From NCBI GenBank assembly GCA_041497115.1, contig JBGQFW010000028.1, positions 1-42,256 on the forward strand: a stretch of DNA of 42,256 bases. The letters run 5' to 3'. The position numbers and the translations under genes were made by a program. The notes under the pieces are model-generated. The model was given only the letters and a program-made list of their open reading frames with translations, made no database searches and was not told the origin of the DNA. The first letter of the stretch is position 1; each line of letters starts with the position of its first letter. This stretch comes from AR5 sp041497115. Its GTDB lineage: Bacteria > Methylomirabilota > Methylomirabilia > Rokubacteriales > CSP1-6. Below, piece by piece: positions 23,543-31,075 of the stretch.

Positions 23543-25260
23543 AGGAACGAGAGGATCTTCCAGTTCGCGAAGTAGTAGAGGACGAAGCAGCCGAAGAAGA
23601 TCAGCACGAGGATCATGGTGCCCGGCGTTCCCGTCCGGTGCGCCGCCGCCACGGCGGCGCCCTCGTGGACCTGGCGGGGCAGGTTCCAGACGCCCGGGGG
23701 GACACCCGACCGGTCGGCGGAGTCGGCGAGGCGGAAGGGCCGGCCGAAGAACACACTCACGACGGCGATCACGACGTAGGCGAGGCCGCCCGCGATGGCG
23801 AGCAGTCCGCCGATACCCATCGTGGCCTGGAAGAGCTGGACGGCGGGGTGGTACTCGACCGGGAACGGCGAGTTCGCGAACGACACGTCCCAGTGGCGGC
23901 GGGGAACGCCGAAGATCCCCTGGAAGATCATCGACATGGCGAGGATCACGATGCCGATGCCGAAGAGGTAGGGCTGGATCCGGGCGAGCCCCCAGAACGC
24001 CACGCGCCGGCGGAAGATCAGCGGCAGCACGTAGTAGGTCACCGCCATGAAGGCCAGCGCGGTGCCGCCGACGACGGTCGTGTGGAAGTGGCCGGGCACG
24101 CGCAGGGTGTTGTGGGCGATGATGTTGATCTGCTCGGTGCCGATCGTCACGCCGGTGATCCCGCCGAGGAACCCGAAGATGACGACGGACAGCGCGGCGC
24201 CGGAGAATCCGGGGTCGCCCCACGGCGCCTTCTTCAGCCACTCGAACGTGGAGCGCGTGTGCCCGCGCAGCCGCTGGCCCATCTCGATCCCCGCCGGCAC
24301 CGTGAAGCCGTGGACCATGCTCGCCAGCACGGCCAGGTACATCGCGTAGCTGGTGTTCCACACCTTCCACGCCGGCCCCATCCCGGGGTCCACGAGCAGA
24401 TGGTGGGCGGACGCCATGGAGATGAACAGCACGTAGAGGACGAAGGCCATCCGGCTGATCTTCTCGTTCACCACCACACCGCCGACGGTGAGGCCGGCCA
24501 GCAGGTACCAGATGGACACGTGGGCGGCCACGTTGATCTGCTGCGACGAGTGGCCGAGGCCCCACCACACCATGCGGTACACCTGCGGGTCCATCGTCAT
24601 GTAGCCGAGCGACCACAGCAGCGTCGGGATGTAGATGGCGGCGCCGTGGAGCAGGGCGATCACGGCGATGATGGCCGCCGTCAGCGCGCCGAAGCTGACG
24701 AGCGGGATCGACCCCGTGTACGTCCGCTCGCGCCGGGCCACCACCAGCGTGGCGAAGAAGAGCGCCGTCACGATCAGCGCGCCGACCGCGAACAGGATGA
24801 TGCCCAGGTAGTAGAGCGGATGCGCCTGCAGCGGCGGATACGAGGTGAAGAGGACGTCGGCGCGCCCCGCCAGCACGGTGCCGTTGACGACGAGCATCCC
24901 GACCACCATGAGGCCGAACGCGAGCCAGCCGACCCGGGGCGCCGGCAGCCGGCAGCTCAACAGGACGGGGCCGGCGAAGTAGAGGACGGCCATCTCGAAG
25001 AAGATGATGAAGAAGATGAGCATGTTAAGGCCGTGCAGCGTGAGGAACCGATAGAAGAGCTCGGCCGGCAGCAGGTGCACCGCCTGCCACCGGGTCATCA
25101 CGACCCCGAACGCCGCGATGAGCCCGATGAGGAAGGTCACGACGGCGACCACCGCGTTGACCTTGATGAGCGTCTCCGCGTGCCACTCGACCCGGAGGCC
25201 GGTGACCTCGCACGTCCGTGAGCGGAACACCGCCGGCAGCCTCTCGACGATCGTGGCCAT
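23527..25260 (-). CDS. Heme-copper oxidoreductase subunit I, B-family (ba3-like) lacking the active-site tyrosine; candidate nitric oxide reductase
   Basis: This 577-residue protein has 13-14 membrane helices. Low-spin heme ligands are His76 (TLHGLNM) and His393 or His391 (GHFHTT). CuB ligands are His237, His286 and His287 (SAHHLLVDPG). In O2-reducing B-family enzymes, the helix VI histidine is followed four residues later by the cross-linked tyrosine (GHPIVY in Thermus ba3). Here the segment reads GHSSQQ, giving Gln241. Loss of this tyrosine is a mark of HCO families that reduce NO (sNOR, eNOR and others). With a CuA subunit II and Sco neighbour, sNOR/eNOR-like activity is the best inference; an atypical O2 reductase cannot be excluded. 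Confidence 0.88.
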   Translation of the reverse strand: MATIVERLPAVFRSRTCEVTGLRVEWHAETLIKVNAVVAVVTFLIGLIAAFGVVMTRWQAVHLLPAELFYRFLTLHGLNMLIFFIIFFEMAVLYFAGPVLLSCRLPAPRVGWLAFGLMVVGMLVVNGTVLAGRADVLFTSYPPLQAHPLYYLGIILFAVGALIVTALFFATLVVARRERTYTGSIPLVSFGALTAAIIAVIALLHGAAIYIPTLLWSLGYMTMDPQVYRMVWWGLGHSSQQINVAAHVSIWYLLAGLTVGGVVVNEKISRMAFVLYVLFISMASAHHLLVDPGMGPAWKVWNTSYAMYLAVLASMVHGFTVPAGIEMGQRLRGHTRSTFEWLKKAPWGDPGFSGAALSVVIFGFLGGITGVTIGTEQINIIAHNTLRVPGHFHTTVVGGTALAFMAVTYYVLPLIFRRRVAFWGLARIQPYLFGIGIVILAMSMIFQGIFGVPRRHWDVSFANSPFPVEYHPAVQLFQATMGIGGLLAIAGGLAYVVIAVVSVFFGRPFRLADSADRSGVPPGVWNLPRQVHEGAAVAAAHRTGTPGTMILVLIFFGCFVLYYFANWKILSFLWKVG

Positions 25261-25279
25261 CGCTGTCTCCCCTCGCCGC

Positions 25280-25825
25280 CTACTCGACGACGACCTTGCC
25301 GACCATCATGTGGTGGTTGATGCCGCAGAACTCGTTGCACACGACGCGGAAGTCGCCCGCCTTGTTGGGGACGATCTTGAGACCGTAGTCGTAGCCGGGG
25401 ACGATCTGGAAGTTGAGGTTCACCGGGTAGAGGCTGAAGCCGTGGTTGATGTCCGCCGACGAGAGGTGCAGCGTGTAGTGCGCACCCTCCTTGAGCCGGA
25501 GCACCGGGTACCACCGCCACATCCGGGCGAGCAGGTAGATGTCGCTGCCCGGCGGCGGCGCCACCACCGGCACGCCGTGGTCCTCGCCGACCTTGTAGTC
25601 CTCGACGAACTTGTCGACGCGGGCGACGAAGTCGGCGGGGTCGACCCTCGCCCGCACGCCCGAGGGGTTCTGGCCGCCCTTGAAATGCCAGACGGGCATC
25701 ATCGTGAAGAGGACCAGGCACCACACGAAGGCGAGGCTGACCCACATCTTTTCCTGCCGGCCGGCCGGCCGCCACCAGGTGCCCTGGGGCGCGACGATCG
25801 CCGAGTGGGCCTCGAGGTGTTCCAT
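25280..25825 (-). CDS. Heme-copper oxidoreductase subunit II with CuA site
   Basis: This 181-residue protein has one N-terminal membrane helix (about 27-45) and a periplasmic cupredoxin domain. The CuA ligands are complete: His128 (SSADINHGF), Cys163, Glu165, Cys167, His171 and Met174 in CNEFCGINHHMM. It accepts electrons from a cytochrome c or similar donor for subunit I. The ATG at 25825 follows AAAGGAG; an in-frame ATG at 25852 overlaps the upstream stop (ATGA) but lacks a ribosome site. It lies 19 nt before the subunit I gene. Confidence 0.9.
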   Translation of the reverse strand: MEHLEAHSAIVAPQGTWWRPAGRQEKMWVSLAFVWCLVLFTMMPVWHFKGGQNPSGVRARVDPADFVARVDKFVEDYKVGEDHGVPVVAPPPGSDIYLLARMWRWYPVLRLKEGAHYTLHLSSADINHGFSLYPVNLNFQIVPGYDYGLKIVPNKAGDFRVVCNEFCGINHHMMVGKVVVE

Positions 25826-25848
25826 GGGCGCTCCTTTCGCGACCGCCG

Positions 25849-26013
25849 TCATGGCAGCGTGGCCCGCGGCAGGCTCCAGATCTCGTACAGTCCCCACAGG
25901 GTGTAGAAGGCGGACATCACGAGGAGACCGGCCAGCAGGAGCAGGAACGGGCGATCGAGCAGTCGCTGGCCGAGCGGGACCGGTTCCTCACCTGAGTGCG
26001 ACGGCGCTGTCAT
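25849..26013 (-). CDS. 54-residue single-helix membrane protein, probable accessory oxidase subunit
   Basis: This short frame is ATG-initiated with GGAGG 8 nt upstream. It encodes a polar N-terminus, one hydrophobic helix (RPFLLLLAGLLVMSAFYTLWGLY, about 21-43) and a short tail. It ends 23 nt before subunit II. Small one-helix peptides (for example subunit IIa of ba3 oxidases) accompany B-family enzymes, so an accessory subunit is likely, but I see no diagnostic motif. Confidence 0.7.
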   Translation of the reverse strand: MTAPSHSGEEPVPLGQRLLDRPFLLLLAGLLVMSAFYTLWGLYEIWSLPRATLP

Positions 26014-26079
26014 GCGTGCGTCCTCCGACCGCGAGTGTCGACCTCACTACCGGGATACACGGGGTCGCCGGGGCGTGGG

Positions 26080-26095
26080 TATGATCTGCGTCATA
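26080..26095. promoter_or_regulatory. CRP/FNR-family-type palindrome upstream of the oxidase operon
   Basis: TATGATCTGCGTCATA has perfect TATGA/TCATA arms around 6 nt, the TGA-N6-TCA pattern of CRP/FNR regulators. Inner bases TGAT-N4-GTCA are close to FNR/NNR boxes. Its centre is about 74 nt before the ATG at 26013. A weak -10 (TGTATC, minus strand 26059-26054) would put the site near -41, the usual activator position. It overlaps a second repeat, TGCGTC-N4-GACGCA (26087-26102). Confidence 0.45.
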
Positions 26096-26105
26096 AGACG
26101 CACCG

Positions 26106-26127
26106 CCGGTGGGGCGCGCCCCACCGG
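26106..26127. repeat. 22-bp perfect palindrome
   Basis: The half-site CCGGTGGGGCG is followed directly by its exact complement, with no spacer. It lies 28 nt past the stop of the minus-strand CMD gene and upstream of the oxidase operon promoter region. There is no T-run, so it could be an operator or a weak attenuator rather than a classic terminator. Confidence 0.5.
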
Positions 26128-26154
26128 GAGGTGCGGTCGGCCGCGAGGCGGGGG

Positions 26155-26703
26155 CTACCCGGGGAGCGTGTCGCCGTCGGGCGGCGGGGCGACCTCGAAC
26201 GCGTTGACGATGCCCGACAGCAGCGCGAAGTAGTTCGCCACCGCCGTCAGCTCGACCAGCCACTGCGCGTCGTGTCGCTTCGCGAGCGCGTCGAAGACCG
26301 CCGGCTCGACGCGATTCGTGCGCATGAGCTGGCGGACGTAGGTCACGATCTCCCGCTCCTCGGCGGCCAGCCCGCCCGCGTCGCCCTTGGCCCGGATGAG
26401 ATCGATGACCTCGTCGCGCAGGCCGTTGCGGCGGGCGGCGCCGACCTGCGCCGCCCAGACGTACGCCGCCTCGCGCTCGCGCACGGCGGTCAGGATCGCG
26501 ATCGAGCGCAGCCGCGCATCCACCACGCTCGCGTCGCGGAAGAAGGTCACGAGGGGCAGCACCCGCTCGGCGAGCTTCGGGCTGTGGAGCAGCATGCTGA
26601 ACGGGCCCCGCACGTTGCCGAACACCGTCTCCACCGCGTCGACGACGGCGTGGTGCTCGGCGGGCACGTCCGACTTGCCGGTGATCGGGGCGAGGCGCGG
26701 CAT
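26155..26703 (-). CDS. Carboxymuconolactone decarboxylase-like protein without redox cysteines
   Basis: This 182-residue protein with the CMD/AhpD fold shows HSPKLAERVLPLVTFFR, RLRSIAILTAVREREAAYVWAAQVGAARRNGL, and a late LVELTAVANYFALLSGIVNAFEV. The position that carries CxxC in AhpD reads AYVWAAQ, so no thiol chemistry is possible here. These proteins are common in aromatic degradation operons and mostly uncharacterised. GGAG precedes the ATG. It is the last gene after the enolase-superfamily and small membrane genes. Confidence 0.82.
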   Translation of the reverse strand: MPRLAPITGKSDVPAEHHAVVDAVETVFGNVRGPFSMLLHSPKLAERVLPLVTFFRDASVVDARLRSIAILTAVREREAAYVWAAQVGAARRNGLRDEVIDLIRAKGDAGGLAAEEREIVTYVRQLMRTNRVEPAVFDALAKRHDAQWLVELTAVANYFALLSGIVNAFEVAPPPDGDTLPG

Positions 26704-26731
26704 GATGGCTCCTCTCCGGATGATGGGATCC

Positions 26732-26941
26732 TCACTCGGGCGGGGCGTCGCCCGGCGGCCGACGCCTCGCGCCCACGCGCCGCCAGAGCATGCGCCCGGC
26801 GGCGACGATACCGATGACGATCAGCACGGGGACGGCGACGGTCAGCCACCCCACGCCCAGCAGCACCGTCACGCCGACGAACAGCGTGATCACGGTCATC
26901 GTGACGGTCACCGCCAGCACCAGGATCCGGAGAATGAGCAT
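26732..26941 (-). CDS. Small membrane protein of unknown function
   Basis: This 69-residue protein has two predicted membrane helices (about 2-29 and 31-50) and a basic arginine/proline-rich tail (RRVGARRRPPGD), which would be cytoplasmic. GGGGAG precedes the ATG. It sits between the enolase-superfamily gene (21 nt) and the CMD gene (28 nt). I recognise no family. Confidence 0.6.
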   Translation of the reverse strand: MLILRILVLAVTVTMTVITLFVGVTVLLGVGWLTVAVPVLIVIGIVAAGRMLWRRVGARRRPPGDAPPE

Positions 26942-26962
26942 CGCGCTCCCCGCCCGGCGCGC

Positions 26963-28120
26963 TCAGGCCAGCTTCACGCCGTACTTCTCCAGGGTCTCCT
27001 CGCGCAGCTCGAGGCCGAGCCCCGGCGCCTCGGGCAGCGCCATGAAGCCGTCCACGATCGCCGGGCGCTCGCGGAACAGCTCGAACCAGAGCGGATCGCG
27101 CGTGGGGTCGGCGAACGACTCGAGGATGAAGCCGGTCGGGCTCGCCGCCACCGCGTGCACGTGGATCTGCGGGTCGTGGTGGGCCGCCATCGGGATCTGG
27201 TAGACCTCGGCTAGGACCGCCGCCTTGCGCCAGGTCGTCAGCCCGCCCGCCCACGTCGAGTCGATGATGACGTAGTCGACCAGCCCCTCGGCCAGCAGCG
27301 TGCGCAGGCCGAACGGGCTCACCTCGGTCTCGCCGGCGGCGATCGGGATGTCGGTGGCCTCCCGGAGCCGCGCGAGCGTGCGGCGCTCGTCGTACCAGGG
27401 CATCGGGTCCTCGAGCCAGAAGATGTCGTGCGGCGCGCACAGCGCCGCCGCGCGCACCGCCGTCGGCAGGTTCCACCCCTGGTTGGCGTCGAGCATGATC
27501 GCGACGTCGGCGCCCACCGCCCGGCGGATCAGTCCCACCCGCTCGGCGTCCGCCTCCGGCGTGAGGCCGCCGACCTTCACCTTCACCGTGCGATAGCCCT
27601 GCTCGACGTACATCGCCGCCTCGCGCACCAGATCGTCGGGGCGCTCGCCGTCGCGATAGTAGAAGCCCGTCACGTAGGCGGGCACCCGCCGGCGGAGCGC
27701 GCCGCCCAGCAGGGCCCACACCGGCCGGCCGATCGCCTTGCCCTTGAGGTCCCACAGCGCGATGTCGATGGCGCTCAGCGCCGTCACCAGCGGGCGCTGC
27801 TGCCGGGCGAGCGGGGGAATGCCGCGCACGCTCGTGTACGTCAGGGCGAACAGCTCCTGCCAGATGCGCTCGACGTCGAACGGGTCCTGGCCGACGACGA
27901 GCGGCGTGATCGCGGCCAGGATATCCTTCACCGCGCGCAGGCCGTCGGGACCCTGCTGGAAGAGGAACGGCCCGTGGCCCTCCCCGATCCCCACCAACCC
28001 CGCGTCCGTCGAGAGGCGCACCACGACCTCGCTCACCGCGGTGATCCGATGGGTGGAGGTGCGCACCGCCTGGGGCAGCGGCGCGGAGAGCAGGTAGGTC
28101 TCGAGCCGGGTGACCTTCAC
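26963..28120 (-). CDS. Mandelate racemase / muconate lactonizing enzyme-family protein
   Basis: This 385-residue enolase-superfamily enzyme has the capping domain at about 1-120 and the barrel after it. Catalytic features are Lys180 and Lys182 (VKVKVGG), metal ligands Asp211, Glu237 and Glu263 (LDANQGW, WLEDPMP, AAGETEV), and an Asp287-His dyad (AAHHDP). This is the mandelate-racemase subgroup pattern. Substrates are probably sugar acids or related carboxylates. The GTG at 28120 has no ribosome site and lies 9 nt after a TATTAT box, suggesting a leaderless mRNA. Confidence 0.9.
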   Translation of the reverse strand: MKVTRLETYLLSAPLPQAVRTSTHRITAVSEVVVRLSTDAGLVGIGEGHGPFLFQQGPDGLRAVKDILAAITPLVVGQDPFDVERIWQELFALTYTSVRGIPPLARQQRPLVTALSAIDIALWDLKGKAIGRPVWALLGGALRRRVPAYVTGFYYRDGERPDDLVREAAMYVEQGYRTVKVKVGGLTPEADAERVGLIRRAVGADVAIMLDANQGWNLPTAVRAAALCAPHDIFWLEDPMPWYDERRTLARLREATDIPIAAGETEVSPFGLRTLLAEGLVDYVIIDSTWAGGLTTWRKAAVLAEVYQIPMAAHHDPQIHVHAVAASPTGFILESFADPTRDPLWFELFRERPAIVDGFMALPEAPGLGLELREETLEKYGVKLA

Positions 28121-28121
28121 A

Positions 28122-28140
28122 GGGGGTGCATAATACCCCC
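28122..28140. promoter_or_regulatory. Symmetric divergent promoter/operator
   Basis: An inverted repeat GGGGGT/ACCCCC flanks a 7-nt AT-rich core, GCATAAT. The core reads CATAAT as a plus-strand -10 box for dinB (28129-28134). Read on the other strand (28135-28130), it gives TATTAT as a -10 box for the enolase-superfamily gene. Both directions therefore share one melting region. Confidence 0.5.
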
Positions 28141-28166
28141 GATCCACCTCCAGGGAGGACGACCAC

Positions 28167-28772
28167 ATGGATGCCCGTGACCTGTTCCTCGACCAGCACG
28201 CCGTCATGCACTCGGCCGCCGTCGGCGGCAACAAGATGTCGCAGGCCGAGCGCACCTTCACCGGCCTGACCGACGCGCAGATGCGCGTCCGCCCGCGCGA
28301 GGATCTCAACTCGGTGGCGTGGCTGCTGTGGCACATCGCCCGCGGCGAGGACATCATGGTCAACACGATCCTCGCCGGGCGCGCGCAGGTCTGCGACGGT
28401 GCGTGGCTCAAGCGGCTCGGGATCACGCGGCGCGACTTCGGCATCGGCATGACGAGCGCCGAGGTGAGCGAGCTGACCGGGCAGATCGAGCCGGGCGCGC
28501 TGCGCGAGTACCGCGACGCGGTGGGGCTGCGCACGCGCGACCTCGTCGCCGGCTTCAGTCCGCAAGACTGGGAGGGCCTGGTGACGACCGAGCGCGTGCA
28601 GCGCGCCGCCGACGACGGCGCCTTCGGCGCCCGCACCGAGGCGCTGTCGAAGGCGTTCCCCGGCCGGCCGCGCGCGGCGGTGCTGAGCGGCATCGCCCTG
28701 TTCCACTCGGCCGGCCACATGGGCGAGGCGGCGACGGTCCGGACCGCCGGCGGATTCGGGACTGGTATCTAG
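28167..28772 (+). CDS. DinB-superfamily protein
   Basis: This 201-residue four-helix-bundle protein of the DinB/YfiT group has three candidate metal histidines: near the N-terminus (DQHAVMH), in WLLWHIARGED, and in LFHSAGHMGEA. Family members are metal-dependent thiol transferases or hydrolases, and many are uncharacterised. GGGAGGA precedes the ATG. It is convergent and nearly abutting with the flavoprotein gene downstream. Confidence 0.83.
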   Translation: MDARDLFLDQHAVMHSAAVGGNKMSQAERTFTGLTDAQMRVRPREDLNSVAWLLWHIARGEDIMVNTILAGRAQVCDGAWLKRLGITRRDFGIGMTSAEVSELTGQIEPGALREYRDAVGLRTRDLVAGFSPQDWEGLVTTERVQRAADDGAFGARTEALSKAFPGRPRAAVLSGIALFHSAGHMGEAATVRTAGGFGTGI

Positions 28773-28773
28773 G

Positions 28774-29991
28774 TCAGCTTCGGTAGTGGCTCGCGTAGGC
28801 GTGGCGGCAGCGCTCGCGGAGGTCGGGCTCGTCGAGGTCGTGCCCCGCGAAACGCGCGGGAGAGATCTCGGAGAGGTCGAGCGCGGGCGCGCCGTCGAGG
28901 ATCCACTCGGCCATCGCCTCGCCGAGCGCGGGTGAGACGCTGAGGCCGCCCACGCAGCAGCCGCTCATCACCCACGCGCCGGCCACGCCGGGGAGCGGTC
29001 CCACCACGTAGCGGTCGTCCGGCGTCAGCGTCGGCAGCCCGCCCCGGTGCTCGGCGACGCGCAGCGTGGGGTCCTGGAAGATCGGAAACTGCTCGCGCAC
29101 GCTGCGCGCCAGCCGCCACAGCACCTCGATGTCCAGCGGCAGGTCGGCGACGTCGAAGGACGCCGGCAGCGCGGCGGCGTCCACCTGCATGGGATCGGCC
29201 TCGTAGCCGCCCAGCATCAGCCCGCCGCGCTCGTGGCGCACGTAGACGTTGGCGTCGATCACGCGGGCGATCGGAAACTCGGGCGTCACGCCGGGGATCG
29301 GCTCGGTGATCAGGAGCTGATGGCGCGTGGCCACGACCGGCAGCGGCGCGCCGAGCGCCGTCGCGACCAGCCGCGCCCAGCCGCCGGCGGCGTCCACCAC
29401 CGCCGGCGTGGCGATCGTGCCGGCCGGCGTGCGCACACCCTCCACGCCCCGTGGGCCGATCACGAAGCCGGTGGCCGGCGTGTGCGGCAGCAGCGTGGCC
29501 CCGAGTTTTTCCGCCGCCCGGCAGTAGCCCAGCGGCAGCTCGGCGGGCTCGACGTTGCAGTCGCTCGGGCTCCACGTGATCGCGACGATGCCGCGCTCGC
29601 CCAGGATCGGCAGGCGGCGCCGCGCCTCGGCGAGGGAGACGAAGTCGATCGCCACGCCGGCGGCGGCGCCGCGCGCCACCTCGCGCGCGAGCTGCTCGGC
29701 GTCGCGCTCGGTGCGCGCGATCTTGAGGCTTCCGCTCTGCGTGAAGCGCAGCGGCTGGCCGGTCTCGTCGGTGAACGCGGCCAGCTTGGCCACCGCGCGC
29801 CGGGCCAGCCGGGTGAGAGCGGGGGTCGCGCGCACCTGGCTCGACAGCCCGGCGGCGCGCGGCGAGGTCTGCGAGGCCAGCGCCGCGCGCTCGACCACCG
29901 CCACGCGGGCGCCGCGCCGCGCCAGGTGATAGGCCGCGCTCGCGCCGAAGGCCCCCGAGCCGACGACGACGACGTCGGCCGCGGCGATCAG
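28774..29991 (-). CDS. FAD-dependent oxidoreductase of the D-amino acid oxidase/sarcosine oxidase type
   Basis: This protein of about 405 residues has the N-terminal dinucleotide fold ADVVVVGSGAFGASAAYHLARRGARVAVVE, then the DAO-family segments AAGLSSQV, VVDAAGGWARLVA, GLMLGGYEADP and the C-terminal VMSGCCVGGLSVSPALGEAMAEWI. It probably oxidises an amine or amino acid. No ATG, GTG or TTG is in frame near the start; a CTG at 29991 overlaps the preceding stop (CTGA) exactly as ATGA/GTGA overlaps do elsewhere here, so CTG is proposed. Confidence 0.85.
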   Translation of the reverse strand: MIAAADVVVVGSGAFGASAAYHLARRGARVAVVERAALASQTSPRAAGLSSQVRATPALTRLARRAVAKLAAFTDETGQPLRFTQSGSLKIARTERDAEQLAREVARGAAAGVAIDFVSLAEARRRLPILGERGIVAITWSPSDCNVEPAELPLGYCRAAEKLGATLLPHTPATGFVIGPRGVEGVRTPAGTIATPAVVDAAGGWARLVATALGAPLPVVATRHQLLITEPIPGVTPEFPIARVIDANVYVRHERGGLMLGGYEADPMQVDAAALPASFDVADLPLDIEVLWRLARSVREQFPIFQDPTLRVAEHRGGLPTLTPDDRYVVGPLPGVAGAWVMSGCCVGGLSVSPALGEAMAEWILDGAPALDLSEISPARFAGHDLDEPDLRERCRHAYASHYRS

Positions 29992-31064
29992 ACGCCGACC
30001 CGCCCGCCCTGCGCGAGCGGCGTCAGCGCCGGTGCCACCTCGCGCGCGAACAGGCGCATCGAGCGCAGCACTAGCGCGGTCTCCATCCCCGGCAGCGCCA
30101 TCACCAGCAGCACCCGCTGGCAGCCCGTCGCGTCGAGGTAGTGCTGCAGGCTGTCGCGCACCTCGGCGGGCGTGCCGATCAGCGCCCAGCCGTCGGCCAG
30201 GTAGTCGCCGAAGGAGCGCAGCCGCAGGAGCGAGCGGTCGAAGGAGTCGGGCACCGAGCCGCCCGTCGCGTCCGAGCGCAGCCGCGCCATCTTGCGCTGG
30301 TAGCTCATGAACGGCGGCTCGGTCGCCCGCAGCGCCTCGGCGTGATCGGGCGCCACGTGCACCACCCGCATGCCCCACCCCAGCCGCTCGAGCGCGTCGA
30401 CCTCCGCCTCGGAGCGGCCGGCGGCGCGCGCGGTCTCGCGATAGAGGTGGCGCCGCCGCTTGAGCTCGGGGAGCGGCACGAAGAAGGACGACAGCGTGGG
30501 CAGCCCCAGCCGGGCCGCCGACAGCACGCTGTCCTCGCTGTTGCACGCGACGAACAGCGGCGGATGCGGCCGCTGCACCGGCCGGGGGCGGACGTGCAGC
30601 CGCTCGGCTGCGTTGAACGTGCCGGTGAAGTCGAAGGGGGCGCCGCTCCAGCACTGCCGCATCAGCGCGATCCCCTCCTCGACCCGCTGCCGGGCGTCCG
30701 CCCGCTCCGACCGGAACGTCTGGTAATCCTGCAGCGTGCCGCCGCGCCCGATGCCCACGTCCAGCCGCCCGCCGCTCACCACGTCCAGCACCGCCAGCTG
30801 CTCGGCGAGGTCCACCGGATGGTGCAGCGGGAGCAGGCTCACGCCCATGCCCAGCCGCAGCGTCGTCGTGCGCGCGGCGACGAACGCCGCCATCACCGGG
30901 GGCGCCGGGCAGAGGCCGTAGTCGTTGAAGTGGTGCTCGGCGATCCAGACGGAGTGATAGCCCAGCGGCTCGGCGGCCAGCATCTGCTCGAGGTCGGAGT
31001 CGTAGACGGCCTGCTCGCTCCACTGCTCGTCGCGCTGCATGAGGAAGAAGAGGCCGAAGTCCAT
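29988..31064 (-). CDS. Luciferase-like monooxygenase (FMN type)
   Basis: This 358-residue protein has MDFGLFFLMQ, the signature WIAEHHFNDYGLCPAPPVMAAF, LRLGMGVSLLPLHHPVDLAEQLAVLD, GRLDVGIGRG and PHPPLFVACNSEDSV. The EHH and LHHP histidines put it in the bacterial luciferase alpha group that uses reduced FMN and O2. GGAGGG precedes the ATG at 31064. It is the middle gene of a three-gene operon. Confidence 0.88.
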   Translation of the reverse strand: MDFGLFFLMQRDEQWSEQAVYDSDLEQMLAAEPLGYHSVWIAEHHFNDYGLCPAPPVMAAFVAARTTTLRLGMGVSLLPLHHPVDLAEQLAVLDVVSGGRLDVGIGRGGTLQDYQTFRSERADARQRVEEGIALMRQCWSGAPFDFTGTFNAAERLHVRPRPVQRPHPPLFVACNSEDSVLSAARLGLPTLSSFFVPLPELKRRRHLYRETARAAGRSEAEVDALERLGWGMRVVHVAPDHAEALRATEPPFMSYQRKMARLRSDATGGSVPDSFDRSLLRLRSFGDYLADGWALIGTPAEVRDSLQHYLDATGCQRVLLVMALPGMETALVLRSMRLFAREVAPALTPLAQGGRVGV

Positions 31065-31075
31065 CGTCCCTCCGA

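Noticed and set aside
23638..25221. 527-residue plus-strand frame opposite the oxidase subunit I gene
   Set aside because: It is histidine/arginine/glutamate-rich antisense of a hydrophobic membrane protein gene, with no independent features.
23527..25260. cbb3-type or qNOR/cNOR assignment for subunit I
   Set aside because: The HH dyad, a CuA-bearing subunit II and the overall motif order fit a B-family enzyme; there is no NorB-type glutamate-rich motif and no cytochrome c subunits of cbb3 type.
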